Positions 9,348 to 18,591 are shown, counted from the first letter of the stretch. The stretch: DNA of 64,000 bases from JAJNBA01 sp963842295 (GCA_963842295.1 CAWJFY010000008.1:1-64000), one strand, 5' to 3'. Notes: generated from the sequence alone by a model not told the origin. Numbers and translations: made by a program.

Positions 9348-10079
9348 ATGCATGATTCCCAGGGGCCGATCCTGTCCGCACGCGGCGTGGTGAAGACCTA
9401 CCGCACCGGCACGAACGAGGTGCACGCTTTGCGCGGCATCGATCTGGACATCCGCTCGGGCGAGCTCGTCATGATCATGGGCCCTTCCGGCAACGGGAAG
9501 ACCACTCTGCTCAACTGCCTGTCGGGCTTGGACGACATCGACGCCGGCACCGTCACCGTGGATGGCGACGACCTGTTCGCGATGTCGGACGGCGCGCGGA
9601 CCCGCCACCGAGCCAAGCGCATGGGCTTCGTCTTCCAGTCCTTCAACCTGATCCCGGTCCTCTCCGCACGGGAGAACGTCGAGCTGCCGCTGCTGGTGAC
9701 CGGGGTAGCGCCGAAGCAAGCGCACGAGCGAGCGCGAGACATGCTCGCCCGCGTCGGCCTCGCCGATCGTGCCGATCACCGACCCGGCGAGCTGTCGGGC
9801 GGGGAGCAGCAGCGCGTAACCGTGGCCCGCGCGCTGGTCGCCGAGCCGGCGCTGGTGTGGGCCGATGAGCCCACGGGCGCGCTCGACAGCCAGACCGCCG
9901 GCGAGATCGTGGAGCTGCTGCACGAGGTGCACGCCGCCGGTCAGACGCTCGTCGTGGTCACCCACGACGAGGGCCTCGGTCGGTCCGGGCAGCGCCTCGT
10001 GCAGATCCGCGACGGGCTGATCGTCCACGACGTCGATCCGATGGAGGAGCTCCTCATCGAGGATCCGGTGATGGCGTGA
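9348..10079 (+). CDS. MacB/LolD-type ABC transporter ATP-binding protein
   Basis: ATPase of a MacB/FtsX-type (mechanotransmission) ABC system. Walker A GPSGNGKTT at residues 45-53, Q-loop FVFQSFNLIP, signature LSGGEQQR, Walker B LVWADEPTGALDS and H-loop VVVTHD. ATG 9348 is chosen because AGAGGAG at 9335-9341 lies seven bases upstream; an earlier in-frame ATG at 9321 has no such site. 243 residues. The permease gene overlaps its stop. Divergent from the two-component genes across 190 bases, a layout often seen for lipoprotein or antimicrobial-peptide exporters. Confidence 0.93.
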   Translation: MHDSQGPILSARGVVKTYRTGTNEVHALRGIDLDIRSGELVMIMGPSGNGKTTLLNCLSGLDDIDAGTVTVDGDDLFAMSDGARTRHRAKRMGFVFQSFNLIPVLSARENVELPLLVTGVAPKQAHERARDMLARVGLADRADHRPGELSGGEQQRVTVARALVAEPALVWADEPTGALDSQTAGEIVELLHEVHAAGQTLVVVTHDEGLGRSGQRLVQIRDGLIVHDVDPMEELLIEDPVMA

Positions 10080-12921
10080 CCGCCGTCATCGTGCTCGGGA
10101 TCGTCGCCCTTCTCCTGCTGGCTCCGCTCGCGATCGCGGCACTGCGGCAGCGAACGCTCTTCACGATGGCCTCGCGCAACATCGGTCGCCGCCGCGCCGA
10201 GGCCGTCCTGGTCGTCGCCGGGGCGCTCCTCGGCACGGCCATCATCACCTCGTCGCTCGTCGTCGGTGACGTCATCGAAGCGTCCTTCGCCGACGTCGCT
10301 CGGACCCAGTACGGCCCGATCGACATCACGCTGACGCCCGACGGAAGGCGCGATCGACGACGTCGAGACGGCGGTCGGACGCCGGCGAGATCGGCGGCAT
10401 CGATGGTGTGCTGGCGGTGACCACCGCGACCGCGACCCTGGAAGCACCCAAGGGAGACGTGGCGGTGCCGCAGGTCCAGATCGTGGAGTTTGACCTCGCG
10501 GCAGCGCGCACTTTCGGGGCGGACCCGACGATCACCGGTGTCGCCGATGCCGGCGCTCTCGGAGCAGGACAGATACTCATCAACGAGCGGACGGCTGAGG
10601 AACTCGACGTCGTGGCGGGTGACGAGTTGCGTCTCCACGCGTACGACTCCGCGGTCGACGTGACGATCACGCGCGTCGTCCCGGAAGTCGGGCTCGCGGG
10701 ATACGGCGGTGCGCTGGTGGCTCCGGGCACGATCTCCGGTCTGGCCGAGGACTCCACCGAAGTGGCCGCCTCGCCCCGTGATCGTCTGCTGGTGTCGCTC
10801 GACGGAGGGGTGTTCGACACACGCGCGCTGTCCGACCGGGCGGTGGAGGATCTACGTGCCGCTGTCGCGGCGGTGCCGGGTATCGAGGTCGAAGCACCGA
10901 AGGCTCTCGTGCTCGACGACGCGGAACGCCAAGGCGCTGGTCTCAGCGAGGTCTTCAGCATGATCGGGATCTTCAGCGTCCTCGCGGGGATCCTGTTGCT
11001 GATCAACCTGTTCGTCATGCTCGCCGAGGAGCGCAAGACCGAGCTCGGCATGCTGCGAGCGGTCGGGTTCACCCGCCGCCGGCTCACCCGGGCATTCGCG
11101 ATCGAGGGGGCGTTCTACGCGATCGCCGCCGCGGTGCTCGGTGCGGTGGCCGGGATCGGCATCGGATGGCTCGTCGCGTTCGTCGCGGGTCCCATCTTCG
11201 GCGCCGCCGACGGGTCGAGCTATCCGTTGGTGATCGAGCCCATGAGCCTCGCGATCGGCGCGAGCACGGGTCTGGTCATCTCGCTGGTGACGATCTGGGT
11301 CACCAGCCTGCGCATCGCCAGGCTCAACATCATCCGGGCGATCAGCGATCTGCCGGAGCCGAAGATCGCCCGGGCGCGAACGCGCACGATGGTGCTCGGA
11401 GCCGTCGGCATCGTCGTCGGCGCCGCCGCCGCGTCTCTCGGCTACCTCGAGCGAGAACCCGTTCGCGCTGGTGCTCGGGGTCCCGGTGATGGCGTTCTCC
11501 GCGGCACCACTGCTGCGTCGGTTCCTTCCGGAGCGTACGGCGCGCTTGCTCGTCGCGGGCACGGTGCTCGCCTGGGGGCTCGGCGGTGTACTCGCTGTTC
11601 CCCGAGATCATGGGCGGCTCCGACATGCTCGTCTTCGTCGTGCAGGGCGTGGTGTTGACCGTCGGCGCCGTGTCGCTGGCGTCGAGCCTGGATCGTGTGT
11701 GGACGTTCGCGGTCGAACATCTGGGACGCGGTGGTCGTGGTCTCGCGCCGCGGCTGGGCATCGCCTATCCGCTGGCGCGACGGTTCCGCACCTCGATGCT
11801 GCTCGGGATGTTCTCGCTGGTCATCTTCACGGTGACGATCCTCACCTCGTTCTCCGTCGCGCTGGGTAGCAACACCGACGCGACCGTCGAGCAGATCGCT
11901 GCCGGCTTCGACGTCATGGTCGACACCAACCCGGCGAACCCGATCGATGTCGAGGAGATGGCTGCCCGCGACGACGTGGTCGCGGTCGCGGGTCTGGCCC
12001 GGGGCGTCGCGAACTTCGGAGCCTCCACCTGGATGGGACGCCCGAGTGGGCCGATCAGCGGGTTCGACGTCGACCTGCTGAGACGCGGGACGCCGGGATT
12101 GTTCCGTACGGGACGAGGCCTACGCGAGCGACGCAGACGTGTACCTGGCGGTGCTCGACGATCCGTCGCTGGCCATCGTGCCGGAGAACTTCCTCGTTGC
12201 CGGCGTGGACGTGGCGGTGCTCGACGTCGGTGACACCTTCACGGTGATCGAGCCGGGAAGCGGGGTCCCACGTGAGCTGACTATCGCCGCTCTGGGCGAG
12301 ACGGACTGGCTGGAGAACGGCGCCCTCGTGAGCCGCGAGCTCACCACCGAGCTGTTCGGCGAACAAGACATCGTGACTCGCTATTACCTCAGCGTGGCGG
12401 ACGGCGCCGATGCGGATGCCGTCGCGTCCTCGGTGAATGGAACCTTCCTCGAGCAGGGAGCCGACGCCCATACCTTCACGGCGCTCATCAACGCCGGTGC
12501 GAGCAAACTCACGGACTTCATCGCGCTCCTGCGGGGCTTCCTCGGATTCGGGCTCCTCGTGGGGATCGCGGGTCTCGGTGTCGTGATGGTCCGCGCCGTC
12601 CGCGAGCGGCGCCAGGAGATCGGCATGCTCCGGGCGATGGGCTTCCGCGCCGGACTCATCCGCACCGCGATGCTCTCTGAAGCTGGACTCATCGCCGTCC
12701 AGGGCACGGTGATCGGTGCCGTGCTGGGACTGATCACGACACGTCAGCTGCTGCTCGCGTCGGATTCGTTCGGCGACGTGCCGATCCCGTTCATCGTTCC
12801 GTGGGTCGGCTTGGCCGTCATCTTCGCCCTTCCACTCGTGGCCTCGCTGGCAGTGACGCTATGGCCCGCCACTCGGGCCGCGCGCATCCGACCCGCGGTA
12901 GCACTGCGGATCGCCGACTGA
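10076..12921 (+). CDS. FtsX-like permease of the MacB-type ABC exporter (five frameshifts)
   Basis: Large permease of about 948 residues if rejoined: N-terminal helix (IVALLLLAPLAIAAL), extracytoplasmic domain, FtsX core (IFSVLAGILLLINLFVMLAE then ERKTELGMLRAVGFTRRRL), two more helices, a second extracytoplasmic domain and a second FtsX core (RAVRERRQEIGMLRAMGF). GTG 10076 overlaps the ATPase stop (GTGA). Frame changes at about 10341, 10382, 11450, 11588 and 12110; at each the continuing sequence is found in another frame, for instance ENPFALVLGVPVMAFSAAPL after 11450. Either the region has indel errors or the exporter is decaying. The ATPase is intact. Confidence 0.85.
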
Positions 12922-12938
12922 TCGAAGGAGTGTTGGAC

Positions 12939-13568
12939 ATGCAGAACGCACCGCTCGCCTATCCGGTTCAGTTCTCGGTGGATCGCCCGGACCGGGAACT
13001 GAATCGACTGACGACGTTCTTCCGTCTCTTCTTCGCGATCCCGATCCTGATCGTTCTGGCCAGCGTGAGCGGAGGAACATGGGAGTGGAGCCATGAACAC
13101 GGAGCCGCCGTGGCCGCGGGCGGCTTCCTGTTCTTCGGACCGCTGCTGATGATCCTGTTCCGACAGAAGTATCCGCGCTGGTGGTTCGACTGGAGCCGCG
13201 AACTGCTCCGATTCTCGAACCGCGTCGGGGTCTACCTCAGCCTCATGGACGACCGATACCCCTCGACCGATGACGACCAGTCGGTCCACCTGGACTACGA
13301 CTACCCGGACGTCGCCCATGACCTGAATCGGTGGCTTCCCCTGGTGAAGTGGTTCCTCGCGATCCCTCACTACGTAGCCCTGTTCTTCCTGTACATCGCG
13401 GCGGTTGTCGTCGTCGTCATCGCCTGGTTCGCGATCCTGTTCACCGGCCGCTACCCGCGTGGCTTGTTCGACTTCGTTCAGGGCGTGATTCGATGGCACG
13501 ACCGGGTCCTCGGGTACGCGCTCCTCCTGGTTACCGACCGATACCCGCCCTTCCGACTCGCTGCGTGA
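12939..13568 (+). CDS. DUF4389 domain-containing membrane protein
   Basis: 209-residue membrane protein with helices near residues 27-46, 58-80 and a pair around 145-175. The paired WFDWSRELLRFSNRVGVYL and LFDFVQGVIRWHDRVLGYAL segments, each followed by DRYP, are the DUF4389 signature. Start is ATG 12939 with AAGGAG at 12925-12930. It begins 17 bases after the exporter permease in the same direction, so may be cotranscribed. Function unknown. Confidence 0.85.
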   Translation: MQNAPLAYPVQFSVDRPDRELNRLTTFFRLFFAIPILIVLASVSGGTWEWSHEHGAAVAAGGFLFFGPLLMILFRQKYPRWWFDWSRELLRFSNRVGVYLSLMDDRYPSTDDDQSVHLDYDYPDVAHDLNRWLPLVKWFLAIPHYVALFFLYIAAVVVVVIAWFAILFTGRYPRGLFDFVQGVIRWHDRVLGYALLLVTDRYPPFRLAA

Positions 13569-13648
13569 GGGAACTCCAGCATCAGGAGACGACCGTGACA
13601 CTCAGGGAACAGATCACCCGGCCCCCTTTGGCAGCGAAGAGAACCACA

Positions 13649-14527
13649 ATGAAGGCCATCGTGCAGGATCGATACGGCTCGGCCGACGTTCTGGAGTTCC
13701 GAGACATCGAAGAGCCGGCGGTCGGGGACGACGACGTACTCGTCCGGGTGCACGCGGCGGGCTGCGGTCCGGACGTGTGGCACCTGATGACCGGGATGCC
13801 GTACATGGCGCGTCTCGCGATCGGTCTCCGCAAGCCGAAGCTTCCCGTCCTCGGCTGGGACGTCGCGGGCACGGTCGATGCCGTCGGCGCGAACGTGACG
13901 GCCTTCCAGCCCGGCGACGAGGTGATGGGCACCACGAAGGGCTCGTTCGCAGAGCTCGCGATCGCCAAAGCGGACGACCTGGTCCCGAAGCCAGCCAGCC
14001 TCACCTTCGAGGAGGCGGGCTCCCTTCCTATCTCTGGCATCACGGCACTCCGAGCTATCCGCGACGAGGGGAACGTACAGCCGGGGCAGACCGTGTTGGT
14101 CATCGGCGCGGCCGGAGGTGTGGGATCGCTCGTTGTGCAGATCGCCAAGGCCTACGGCGCGAAGGTCACCGCCGTGTGCAGCACCTCGAAGGAGGACCTT
14201 GTCAGCTCGATCGGCGCGGACGACGTGATCGACCATACCCGCGAGGATTTCGCGGATGGGAACCAGCGTTGCACCAACGCTCGCAAGCACTCGGGAGGCA
14301 CTCTCGCCACGGTACGTGTGGACTACAGGCCAAACGTGCTCGAGATCGAGGTGATCGACGTCGAAAGGGTTCTCCGCTCGAGGACGGCAAAGGGGTCGCG
14401 CGTTGATCCACGTACTGTCTCGCCTGAGGCTCACCGCTCGCTCGGGCCGCCAATCAGCGTCGGTTCTGTCGTCGGGAAGGACGTCACCTTCGGGAACGAC
14501 CCGCACCGCAAGGAGGTGCATTGCTGA
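13649..14527 (+). pseudogene. NAD(P)-dependent zinc-less alcohol dehydrogenase, truncated and fused to foreign sequence
   Basis: Medium-chain dehydrogenase/quinone-reductase family. From ATG 13649 (MKAIVQDRYGSADVLEFRDI) it is normal through the GroES-like domain (GWDVAGTVDAVGANV, FQPGDEVMG) and the Rossmann nucleotide site VLVIGAAGGVGSLVVQIAKA, ending at VIDHTREDFADG (about residue 208). Family members are about 320-340 residues, so the C-terminal third of the Rossmann domain is missing. The frame runs on into unrelated sequence that includes a histidine-kinase fragment, to TGA 14525. Probably non-functional. Confidence 0.72.
14271..14404 (+). pseudogene. Histidine kinase HATPase-domain fragment inside the broken dehydrogenase
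   Basis: Directly after the dehydrogenase sequence the frame reads CTNARKHSGGTLATVRVDYR then PNVLEIEVID, the N-box and following strand of a NarL-type sensor kinase ATPase domain. In the next frame it continues KGSPLEDGKG, the G-box, and then stops (TGA at 14402). About 44 codons of a kinase have been joined to the dehydrogenase at 14268-14273, so this is a recombination scar. Confidence 0.6.
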
Positions 14528-14686
14528 ATGTCAAGCCAAGTCATCGGTAACGCGATAGCAGCTCTGCTATTCACGGTGATAGCCATAGTCGACTTCACCC
14601 GCGATACGTCGGGCGTCGGTGCCGTGTTTCTGGCGTTCGCAGCCGTGTATGCGGGTCTCGCGATTGCGGGCGCGCGAAGGGAGTGA
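14528..14686 (+). CDS. Small two-helix membrane protein (52 aa)
   Basis: ATG 14528 to TGA 14686 encodes 52 residues with two hydrophobic segments, about residues 8-21 (NAIAALLFTVIAIV) and 30-46 (VGAVFLAFAAVYAGLAI), and a charged C-terminus (GARRE). AAGGAGG at 14511-14517 lies about 11 bases upstream. No family recognised. It sits in a remnant-rich zone, but its composition and ribosome site make it a credible small gene. Confidence 0.5.
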   Translation: MSSQVIGNAIAALLFTVIAIVDFTRDTSGVGAVFLAFAAVYAGLAIAGARRE

Positions 14687-15084
14687 GTGGCCTCGCACCA
14701 TGAGGGATGGGCTCCGCGCATGGCGTGCCAAGATCGGCTTTCTACCACCTCCGCCTGCCCCTCGTGCTTCACGAATGCGTCATCGGGTCCGACGAGCATC
14801 ACCTCAGAGATGGAAGGACCCGCTCGGCCGCGTCGCGCGGCCGCCTGCGCCGGGGCGTGTGGACGTTAGGCGACCCCCAGCCCAACCGAGCCATCAGCGG
14901 CTCAACACGTCGCGGGAGGACGGCGTTGGCGCCTTTCGTGCTCTTGCTCAGGACTTTGATCGCCTCCGCCGAGGGTGCGATCAGCAGGTCGACCTTCCGA
15001 CGGCGTGCCTCTTCCTCGACTCCCTGCCCTCAATCCTCCCGTGCTCGATGTAGGCCCCACAAGAATTCCATGTAGCCGCAACCT
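14687..15084. pseudogene. Remnant zone: unidentified stretch plus Mth938-like 3' fragment (copy 1)
   Basis: 14687-14845 holds no recognisable gene. 14847-15027 is a diverged copy (a few substitutions and small indels) of 16307-16485. On the minus strand it encodes EEEARRRKVDLLIAPSAEAI then KVLSKSTKGANAVL, the C-terminal part of the Mth938-like protein, but a one-base deletion removes the normal stop. Its upstream side on the minus strand is joined to GNAT-like sequence (15028-15176), so this is a fusion of two gene fragments. Confidence 0.7.
14846..14871 (+). repeat. GC-rich hairpin repeat (copy b) with GTTAGGC
   Basis: GCGCC-GG-GGCGt hairpin at 14846-14860 followed by GGAC and GTTAGGC (14865-14871). 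Downstream sequence matches copy c (16304-16330) for about 170 bases, but upstream sequence differs, so the similarity starts exactly at the hairpin. Confidence 0.7.
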
Positions 15085-15176
15085 CCCCACGTCCAACCCG
15101 CCAGCCCCGCTTCAAGCTTCCGTCACGTCCCCGTTGCGCAGCGCGTAGCCATCGTCCGTCGTCGAACCCCGTCGCG
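15028..15176 (-). pseudogene. GNAT acetyltransferase fragment (copy 1)
   Basis: Minus strand reads AGLAGWTWGGCGYMEFLW, the beta-strand region typical of GNAT-family N-acetyltransferases of the GWTWG type, preceded by a TGA. 15085-15176 is nearly identical to 17459-17550. At about 15027 it runs into Mth938-like sequence; both families carry a VEEEARRR-like helix near the junction, so recombination at short similarity is plausible. Not a functional gene. Confidence 0.6.
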
Positions 15177-15186
15177 GTCGACTCGC

Positions 15187-15426
15187 TCACATGTCGTCGC
15201 GGACTACGCGGATCACGACCTCCGCGGTCGGCGCGTCCGAGCGCTTGGACCGGGACCGTCGGCGGAGGAGCGCGGCTAGCGCCGAGACCCCAACGAGCAC
15301 GCCCACCACGCTCTTCCCCGATCGGAGCGGGGACGGGACGCGCGTCTCGAGCTCGCGCAGGTCGGCCTCGATGCGTTGCCGGGTCTCCGCGATCTCCGTT
15401 ACCTTTCGATCTGCCGCTTCGCCCAT
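15187..15426 (-). CDS. DUF3618 domain-containing protein
   Basis: 79 residues. The N-terminal ETRQRIEADLRELETRVP helix is typical of DUF3618, followed by one membrane helix (VVGVLVGVSALAALL) and a basic tail. It overlaps the 3' end of the Holin-X-like gene by 28 bases on the same strand; DUF3618 and this holin-like family are often adjacent in Actinomycetota. Role unknown, probably envelope-associated. Confidence 0.75.
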   Translation of the reverse strand: MGEAADRKVTEIAETRQRIEADLRELETRVPSPLRSGKSVVGVLVGVSALAALLRRRSRSKRSDAPTAEVVIRVVRDDM

Positions 15427-15824
15427 CGAGCGTCCTCCTTCAGGGTCTCCCGCGTCTGCACCGTCGGCGGCGGCGCCTTACGGATCGCACGACGCCCGAC
15501 GAGCACCAGCGCCAACGCCACCACGATCATCACGACCGCCACGGTCAGGATGGCCGCCCAGACCGGCCACACCAGGGCGAGCGCCGCGGCGCCCGCGGCG
15601 GCGAGGAACCCGATCGCATACATGACCACGACTGCCGCGGCCGCCATCAGCCCGACGCCCTGCCCTCGGACCGATGCGGCCTCGACCACCTCGATCTTCG
15701 CCAGCTCCAGGTGCTGACGAGCGAGCGTGCGGAACCCCGCGACCGCCGAGGCCATCACCGCGCCCACCAATCGTCGTTCCGTGCTGGTCGTGGCCACCCC
15801 TCCGCTCTCCTTTCGATCGCTCAC
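15399..15824 (-). CDS. Phage holin family protein (Holin-X/DUF1469-type)
   Basis: 141 residues: an amphipathic N-terminal part (LARQHLELAKIEVVEAA), two strong membrane helices (GLMAAAAVVVMYAIGFLAAA and WAAILTVAVVMIVVALAL) and a basic tail. This matches the actinobacterial Holin-X family, which despite its name is a chromosomal envelope protein. There are no phage genes nearby. First gene of a two-gene operon with the DUF3618 protein. Confidence 0.75.
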   Translation of the reverse strand: MSDRKESGGVATTSTERRLVGAVMASAVAGFRTLARQHLELAKIEVVEAASVRGQGVGLMAAAAVVVMYAIGFLAAAGAAALALVWPVWAAILTVAVVMIVVALALVLVGRRAIRKAPPPTVQTRETLKEDARWAKRQIER

Positions 15825-15966
15825 GACTGCCCTCCCTTCGCTCCGCGTTGCGTGCCAACCCTACGCATCGAGCGTCGCCATGGGAGTCCCCCGTCGGGAG
15901 CGCCGTCGACGGAACGCCCCGGCCGAACTAGGCTGGCCCGAGCCGCTCGGATCAGGAGGCCACGCG

Positions 15967-16287
15967 ATGGCACGCGGGGGATCGCGCAAGAAGAACAAGT
16001 GGCTCGGACGAACGATCTTCTTCTGTCTGCTCGCCTGGGCCGTCATCACGGAGCTCCGCAAGCCCGAAGAGGAGCGGACGTGGCACGGCAAGCTGGCAGG
16101 GTTCGTCCCCTACGAGCTCCGGCCGCCGACGCTCGATCGCGTCCGCGAGACCTACTGGTCCCCCGACGACGAGCATATGCTCAAGCCTCAGGTGTGGGGG
16201 GTCGGCTGGGCGTTGAACGTGGGCCGCGTCGTGGAGCTGATCCGGCGCCAAGGGGGCGGCGAGACCGCGCCCCCCTTCGCAGCCTGA
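15967..16287 (+). CDS. DUF5808 domain-containing protein
   Basis: 106 residues: a basic N-terminus, one membrane helix (TIFFCLLAWAVITEL), then FVPYELRPPTLDRVRETYW and MLKPQVWGVGWALNVGRVV, the DUF5808 pattern. Start is ATG 15967 with AGGAGG at 15954-15959. Lies between the two duplicated segments. Function unknown. Confidence 0.75.
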   Translation: MARGGSRKKNKWLGRTIFFCLLAWAVITELRKPEEERTWHGKLAGFVPYELRPPTLDRVRETYWSPDDEHMLKPQVWGVGWALNVGRVVELIRRQGGGETAPPFAA

Positions 16288-16303
16288 TCCGACGTGGGGC
16301 GGA

Positions 16304-16330
16304 CCGCGCCGGGGCGCGTGGACGTTAGGC
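16304..16330 (+). repeat. GC-rich hairpin repeat (copy c) with GTTAGGC
   Basis: CGCGCC-GG-GGCGCG stem at 16305-16318, then TGGAC and GTTAGGC at 16324-16330. The roughly 170 downstream bases repeat those after copy b; the upstream bases do not. Sits 17 bases after the DUF5808 gene, so could also work as its terminator, though no T-run follows. Confidence 0.7.
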
Positions 16331-16358
16331 GACCCAGCCCAACCGAGCCATCAGCGGC

Positions 16359-16709
16359 TCAACACGTCACGTGTAGGACGGCGTTGGCGCCTTTCGTGCT
16401 CTTGCTCAGGACTTTGATCGCCTCCACCGTGGGTGCGATCAGCAGGTCGACCTTCCGACGGCGTGCCTCTTCCTCGACTTCCTGCATCACCGGCAAGGCG
16501 CCATCAGCACCGGTACCGATCACCAACCGGCGGCACCGCCACGGAATGTCCTCAACGACAGAGAGCGGGGTGTGTCCATAGGCGTCTCGGAACCTCTTGG
16601 ACGCAGCCTTCCTGCGTTTGCGAATCTTTCCGCGGTCGATGACTAGGTCGTGACCGTACGACACGCCGTCGATCCGTATGGAACCGAACGAGTACTCCTC
16701 GAATCGCAC
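16359..16709 (-). CDS. Mth938-like domain-containing protein
   Basis: 116 residues of the Mth938/NDUFAF3-like fold: FEEYSFGSIRIDG at the start, then YGHDLVIDRGKI, a central LVIGTGADGALPVMQEVEEE and the C-terminal ANAVLHVTC, which is the usual end of the family. GTG start at 16709 with GGAGGG about 11 bases upstream. Function unknown in bacteria. Its 3' third is duplicated at 14847-15027. Downstream of the YggT-like gene on the same strand. Confidence 0.85.
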   Translation of the reverse strand: MRFEEYSFGSIRIDGVSYGHDLVIDRGKIRKRRKAASKRFRDAYGHTPLSVVEDIPWRCRRLVIGTGADGALPVMQEVEEEARRRKVDLLIAPTVEAIKVLSKSTKGANAVLHVTC

Positions 16710-16900
16710 GTTGGTTCCGCCCTCCGGGGATCATAGTGCTGCTGGGTCTCGCCGAGCGGTCGAGCGCCTCGACGAGGAACGGCCGGACAACCCGACCCAG
16801 GCCGCGGGATTCACGGCGACGGTTCCCGCAGGACCCTGCGGTGGTCCCGGCCGCCAGTCTCCGGGGTCCCACGCGTCCTAGATCCGACCCGTCCGCGCGA

Positions 16901-17338
16901 TCACAGGGTCGGACCTGGGTCCTCCGGTCGTGCGACCGTCTGTGTCGTCGCCGGTGGGGTCGTGGGCCCGTGAGCCGCTTCCAACCGCTCCTGGTACCTG
17001 GCGGCCACGATCCTCCGATCGATCCAACCGACCAGGGCATGCATCCCGACCGCGAGCAGCCAGTACATGAACATCGCGAAGAGCAGCGCAGGATCGAGGA
17101 GCGAGCCGCTCTCGCCCTCGACCGCCGGGAAGATCCCGCGGAACGGCTGCATGATCCGATCGGTCGCCCGGAACACCCACCGGACGAACGGCGTCCCCTC
17201 GTTCGCGTTGAACAGCTCGAGGAAGAACGCCATCGCCAGGATCACGGTGCAGACGATCGCGAAGCCGTAGATAAAGAGGACGAGCACGCGGCCTACCCGG
17301 AAGCCGACGTGCTCGTCTGTGCCTGCCTGATGGGACAT
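16901..17338 (-). CDS. YggT-like membrane protein
   Basis: 145 residues. Helices at about residues 15-38 (VLVLFIYGFAIVCTVILAMAF) and 85-105 (LLFAMFMYWLLAVGMHALV), with FVRWVFRATDRIMQPFRGIFP between them, the YggT-family pattern of a hydrophobic helix and short amphipathic segment. ATG 17338 follows GGAGGAGG. 16710-16900 between it and the next gene contains nothing recognisable. Confidence 0.75.
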   Translation of the reverse strand: MSHQAGTDEHVGFRVGRVLVLFIYGFAIVCTVILAMAFFLELFNANEGTPFVRWVFRATDRIMQPFRGIFPAVEGESGSLLDPALLFAMFMYWLLAVGMHALVGWIDRRIVAARYQERLEAAHGPTTPPATTQTVARPEDPGPTL

Positions 17339-17442
17339 CAGCCCTCCTCCTCCCATTCCGGTAGGCGCAGGCTACCTCGGGAAGACCAGCCACCAGTACC
17401 GGATGCTGGACATGCATGGTCGAGCGATCGGGGGACGAATAA

Positions 17443-17636
17443 CACTGACCGCCGACCCCCCCACGTCCAACCCGCCAGCCCCGCTTCGAGGCTTCCGTCA
17501 CGTCCCCGTTGCGCAGCGCGTAGCCATCGTCCGTCGTCGAACCCGTCGCGTCGGTGTTGAACTCGTTGATGCGATCCGAGAGAGCGGCGGCGAGTCCGTC
17601 GTCGACGTCACTGACGGTGATGGGATCGTCGGTCAC
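17443..17636 (-). pseudogene. GNAT acetyltransferase N-terminal fragment (copy 2)
   Basis: From GTG 17636 the minus strand reads MTDDPITVSDVDDGLAAAL, then DRINEFNTDATGS, the start of a GWTWG-type GNAT protein. It slips frame near 17490 and continues AGLAGWTWGG, then loses similarity. Bases 17459-17550 are duplicated at 15085-15176. Truncated after about 60 codons and frameshifted. Confidence 0.6.
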
Positions 17637-18003
17637 GACTACATGATGAAGGGCCTTCGACGACCTCGCGCGGTGCGGCGGCGGATGCTAGGGCGCGTGA
17701 GGGGCTAGCCACCCGATGGTCGATGCGCGCGCTGGAGCGCGAAGCTCATTATCGCGTCTCATGGCCGCGGAAAGGGAAGGGCCTGCGCGAAACTCCGGCG
17801 AAGAAGTTGGTGCCGTGGATGCGGCGAGGCCGGAAGTCGCCCCGATGCTGAGCCTCCGTCTGAACGCGAGGATGGGAAGGCTGAGGGTGCGGCGTTTCGG
17901 CTCTCTTATCTGACTTCCCATCAGGTGCAGGACGGGTTGGGGTGGGGGTCCCGGCGGCGCTGCGGTAACCCGGTCGGCGGGTTCGGTCGGTGGTCGACCA
18001 AGC
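17637..18003. other. Intergenic stretch, no supported gene
   Basis: Open frames exist on both strands but none has a ribosome site, recognisable domain or convincing composition. I see no repeat or RNA gene here. Confidence 0.4.
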
Positions 18004-18468
18004 TCAGGCCGGTTCCGGTCGGCGGATCAGCCGGTAGGCCTTGCAGCCCAAACACAGGCCGGTGGATGCGTTGAGAGCGGATACTCCGAAAGCGAGCGCA
18101 GTCAGGCCGTAGCCAGGGACATCGATGCCCACCACGAAGAAGATCAGCGCCAGGGCAGTGAACACGAAGCCGAAGAACTGGGCGAACCTCGCCGGCCGAG
18201 CATCCTCCAATTCAGTCGGTGCTTCGATCCGCGGCCAGATGAAGCGGGCGAAGATCTGCGCCCACAACGACCACTGAAAACTCACGAACGCGGTGAACGC
18301 AAATACGGCGACCTGCGAGGCGAGCAGGCCGAGACCCAATGGTCGAGCAACATCCATGATGAGCAACACGACGGCGAGCGTGCAGGCAGTGGCCCCGGCA
18401 CTGAATCGCAAGAGGCGCGGATCGACCCGACCGCGGAGCGGGCACACGCTAAGTCTGAGGCTGGGCAT
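18004..18468 (-). CDS. DUF4395 domain-containing membrane protein
   Basis: 154 residues with four helices. FVSFQWSLWAQIFARFIWPR, the following APTELEDARPARFAQ, and the last helix LTALAFGVSALNASTGLCLG with Cys-Leu-Gly-Cys match DUF4395. Members are often found beside thioredoxin-like genes, and the CxxC suggests redox chemistry; no thioredoxin is present here. Start ATG 18468 with GGAG five to eight bases upstream. Confidence 0.8.
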   Translation of the reverse strand: MPSLRLSVCPLRGRVDPRLLRFSAGATACTLAVVLLIMDVARPLGLGLLASQVAVFAFTAFVSFQWSLWAQIFARFIWPRIEAPTELEDARPARFAQFFGFVFTALALIFFVVGIDVPGYGLTALAFGVSALNASTGLCLGCKAYRLIRRPEPA

Positions 18469-18591
18469 GAGGTCTCCGAAAGTGGACCAAGCTGATCCCG
18501 ATCCAGAACAGGCTACTCGGTGCGCCCAGCAGTTCCACCCCATCGGCACCTCCGGAATTGTCCTCCCACAAGTGAACGCCCGGCGCCCATA

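Noticed and set aside
15399..15824. Prophage suggested by the holin-like gene
   Set aside because: Holin-X proteins are ordinary actinobacterial envelope proteins, and there is no terminase, capsid, integrase or lysin nearby.
16552..17040. Minus-strand frame between the YggT-like and Mth938-like genes
   Set aside because: Arg/Gly-rich shadow in another frame of both genes, with no recognisable domain.
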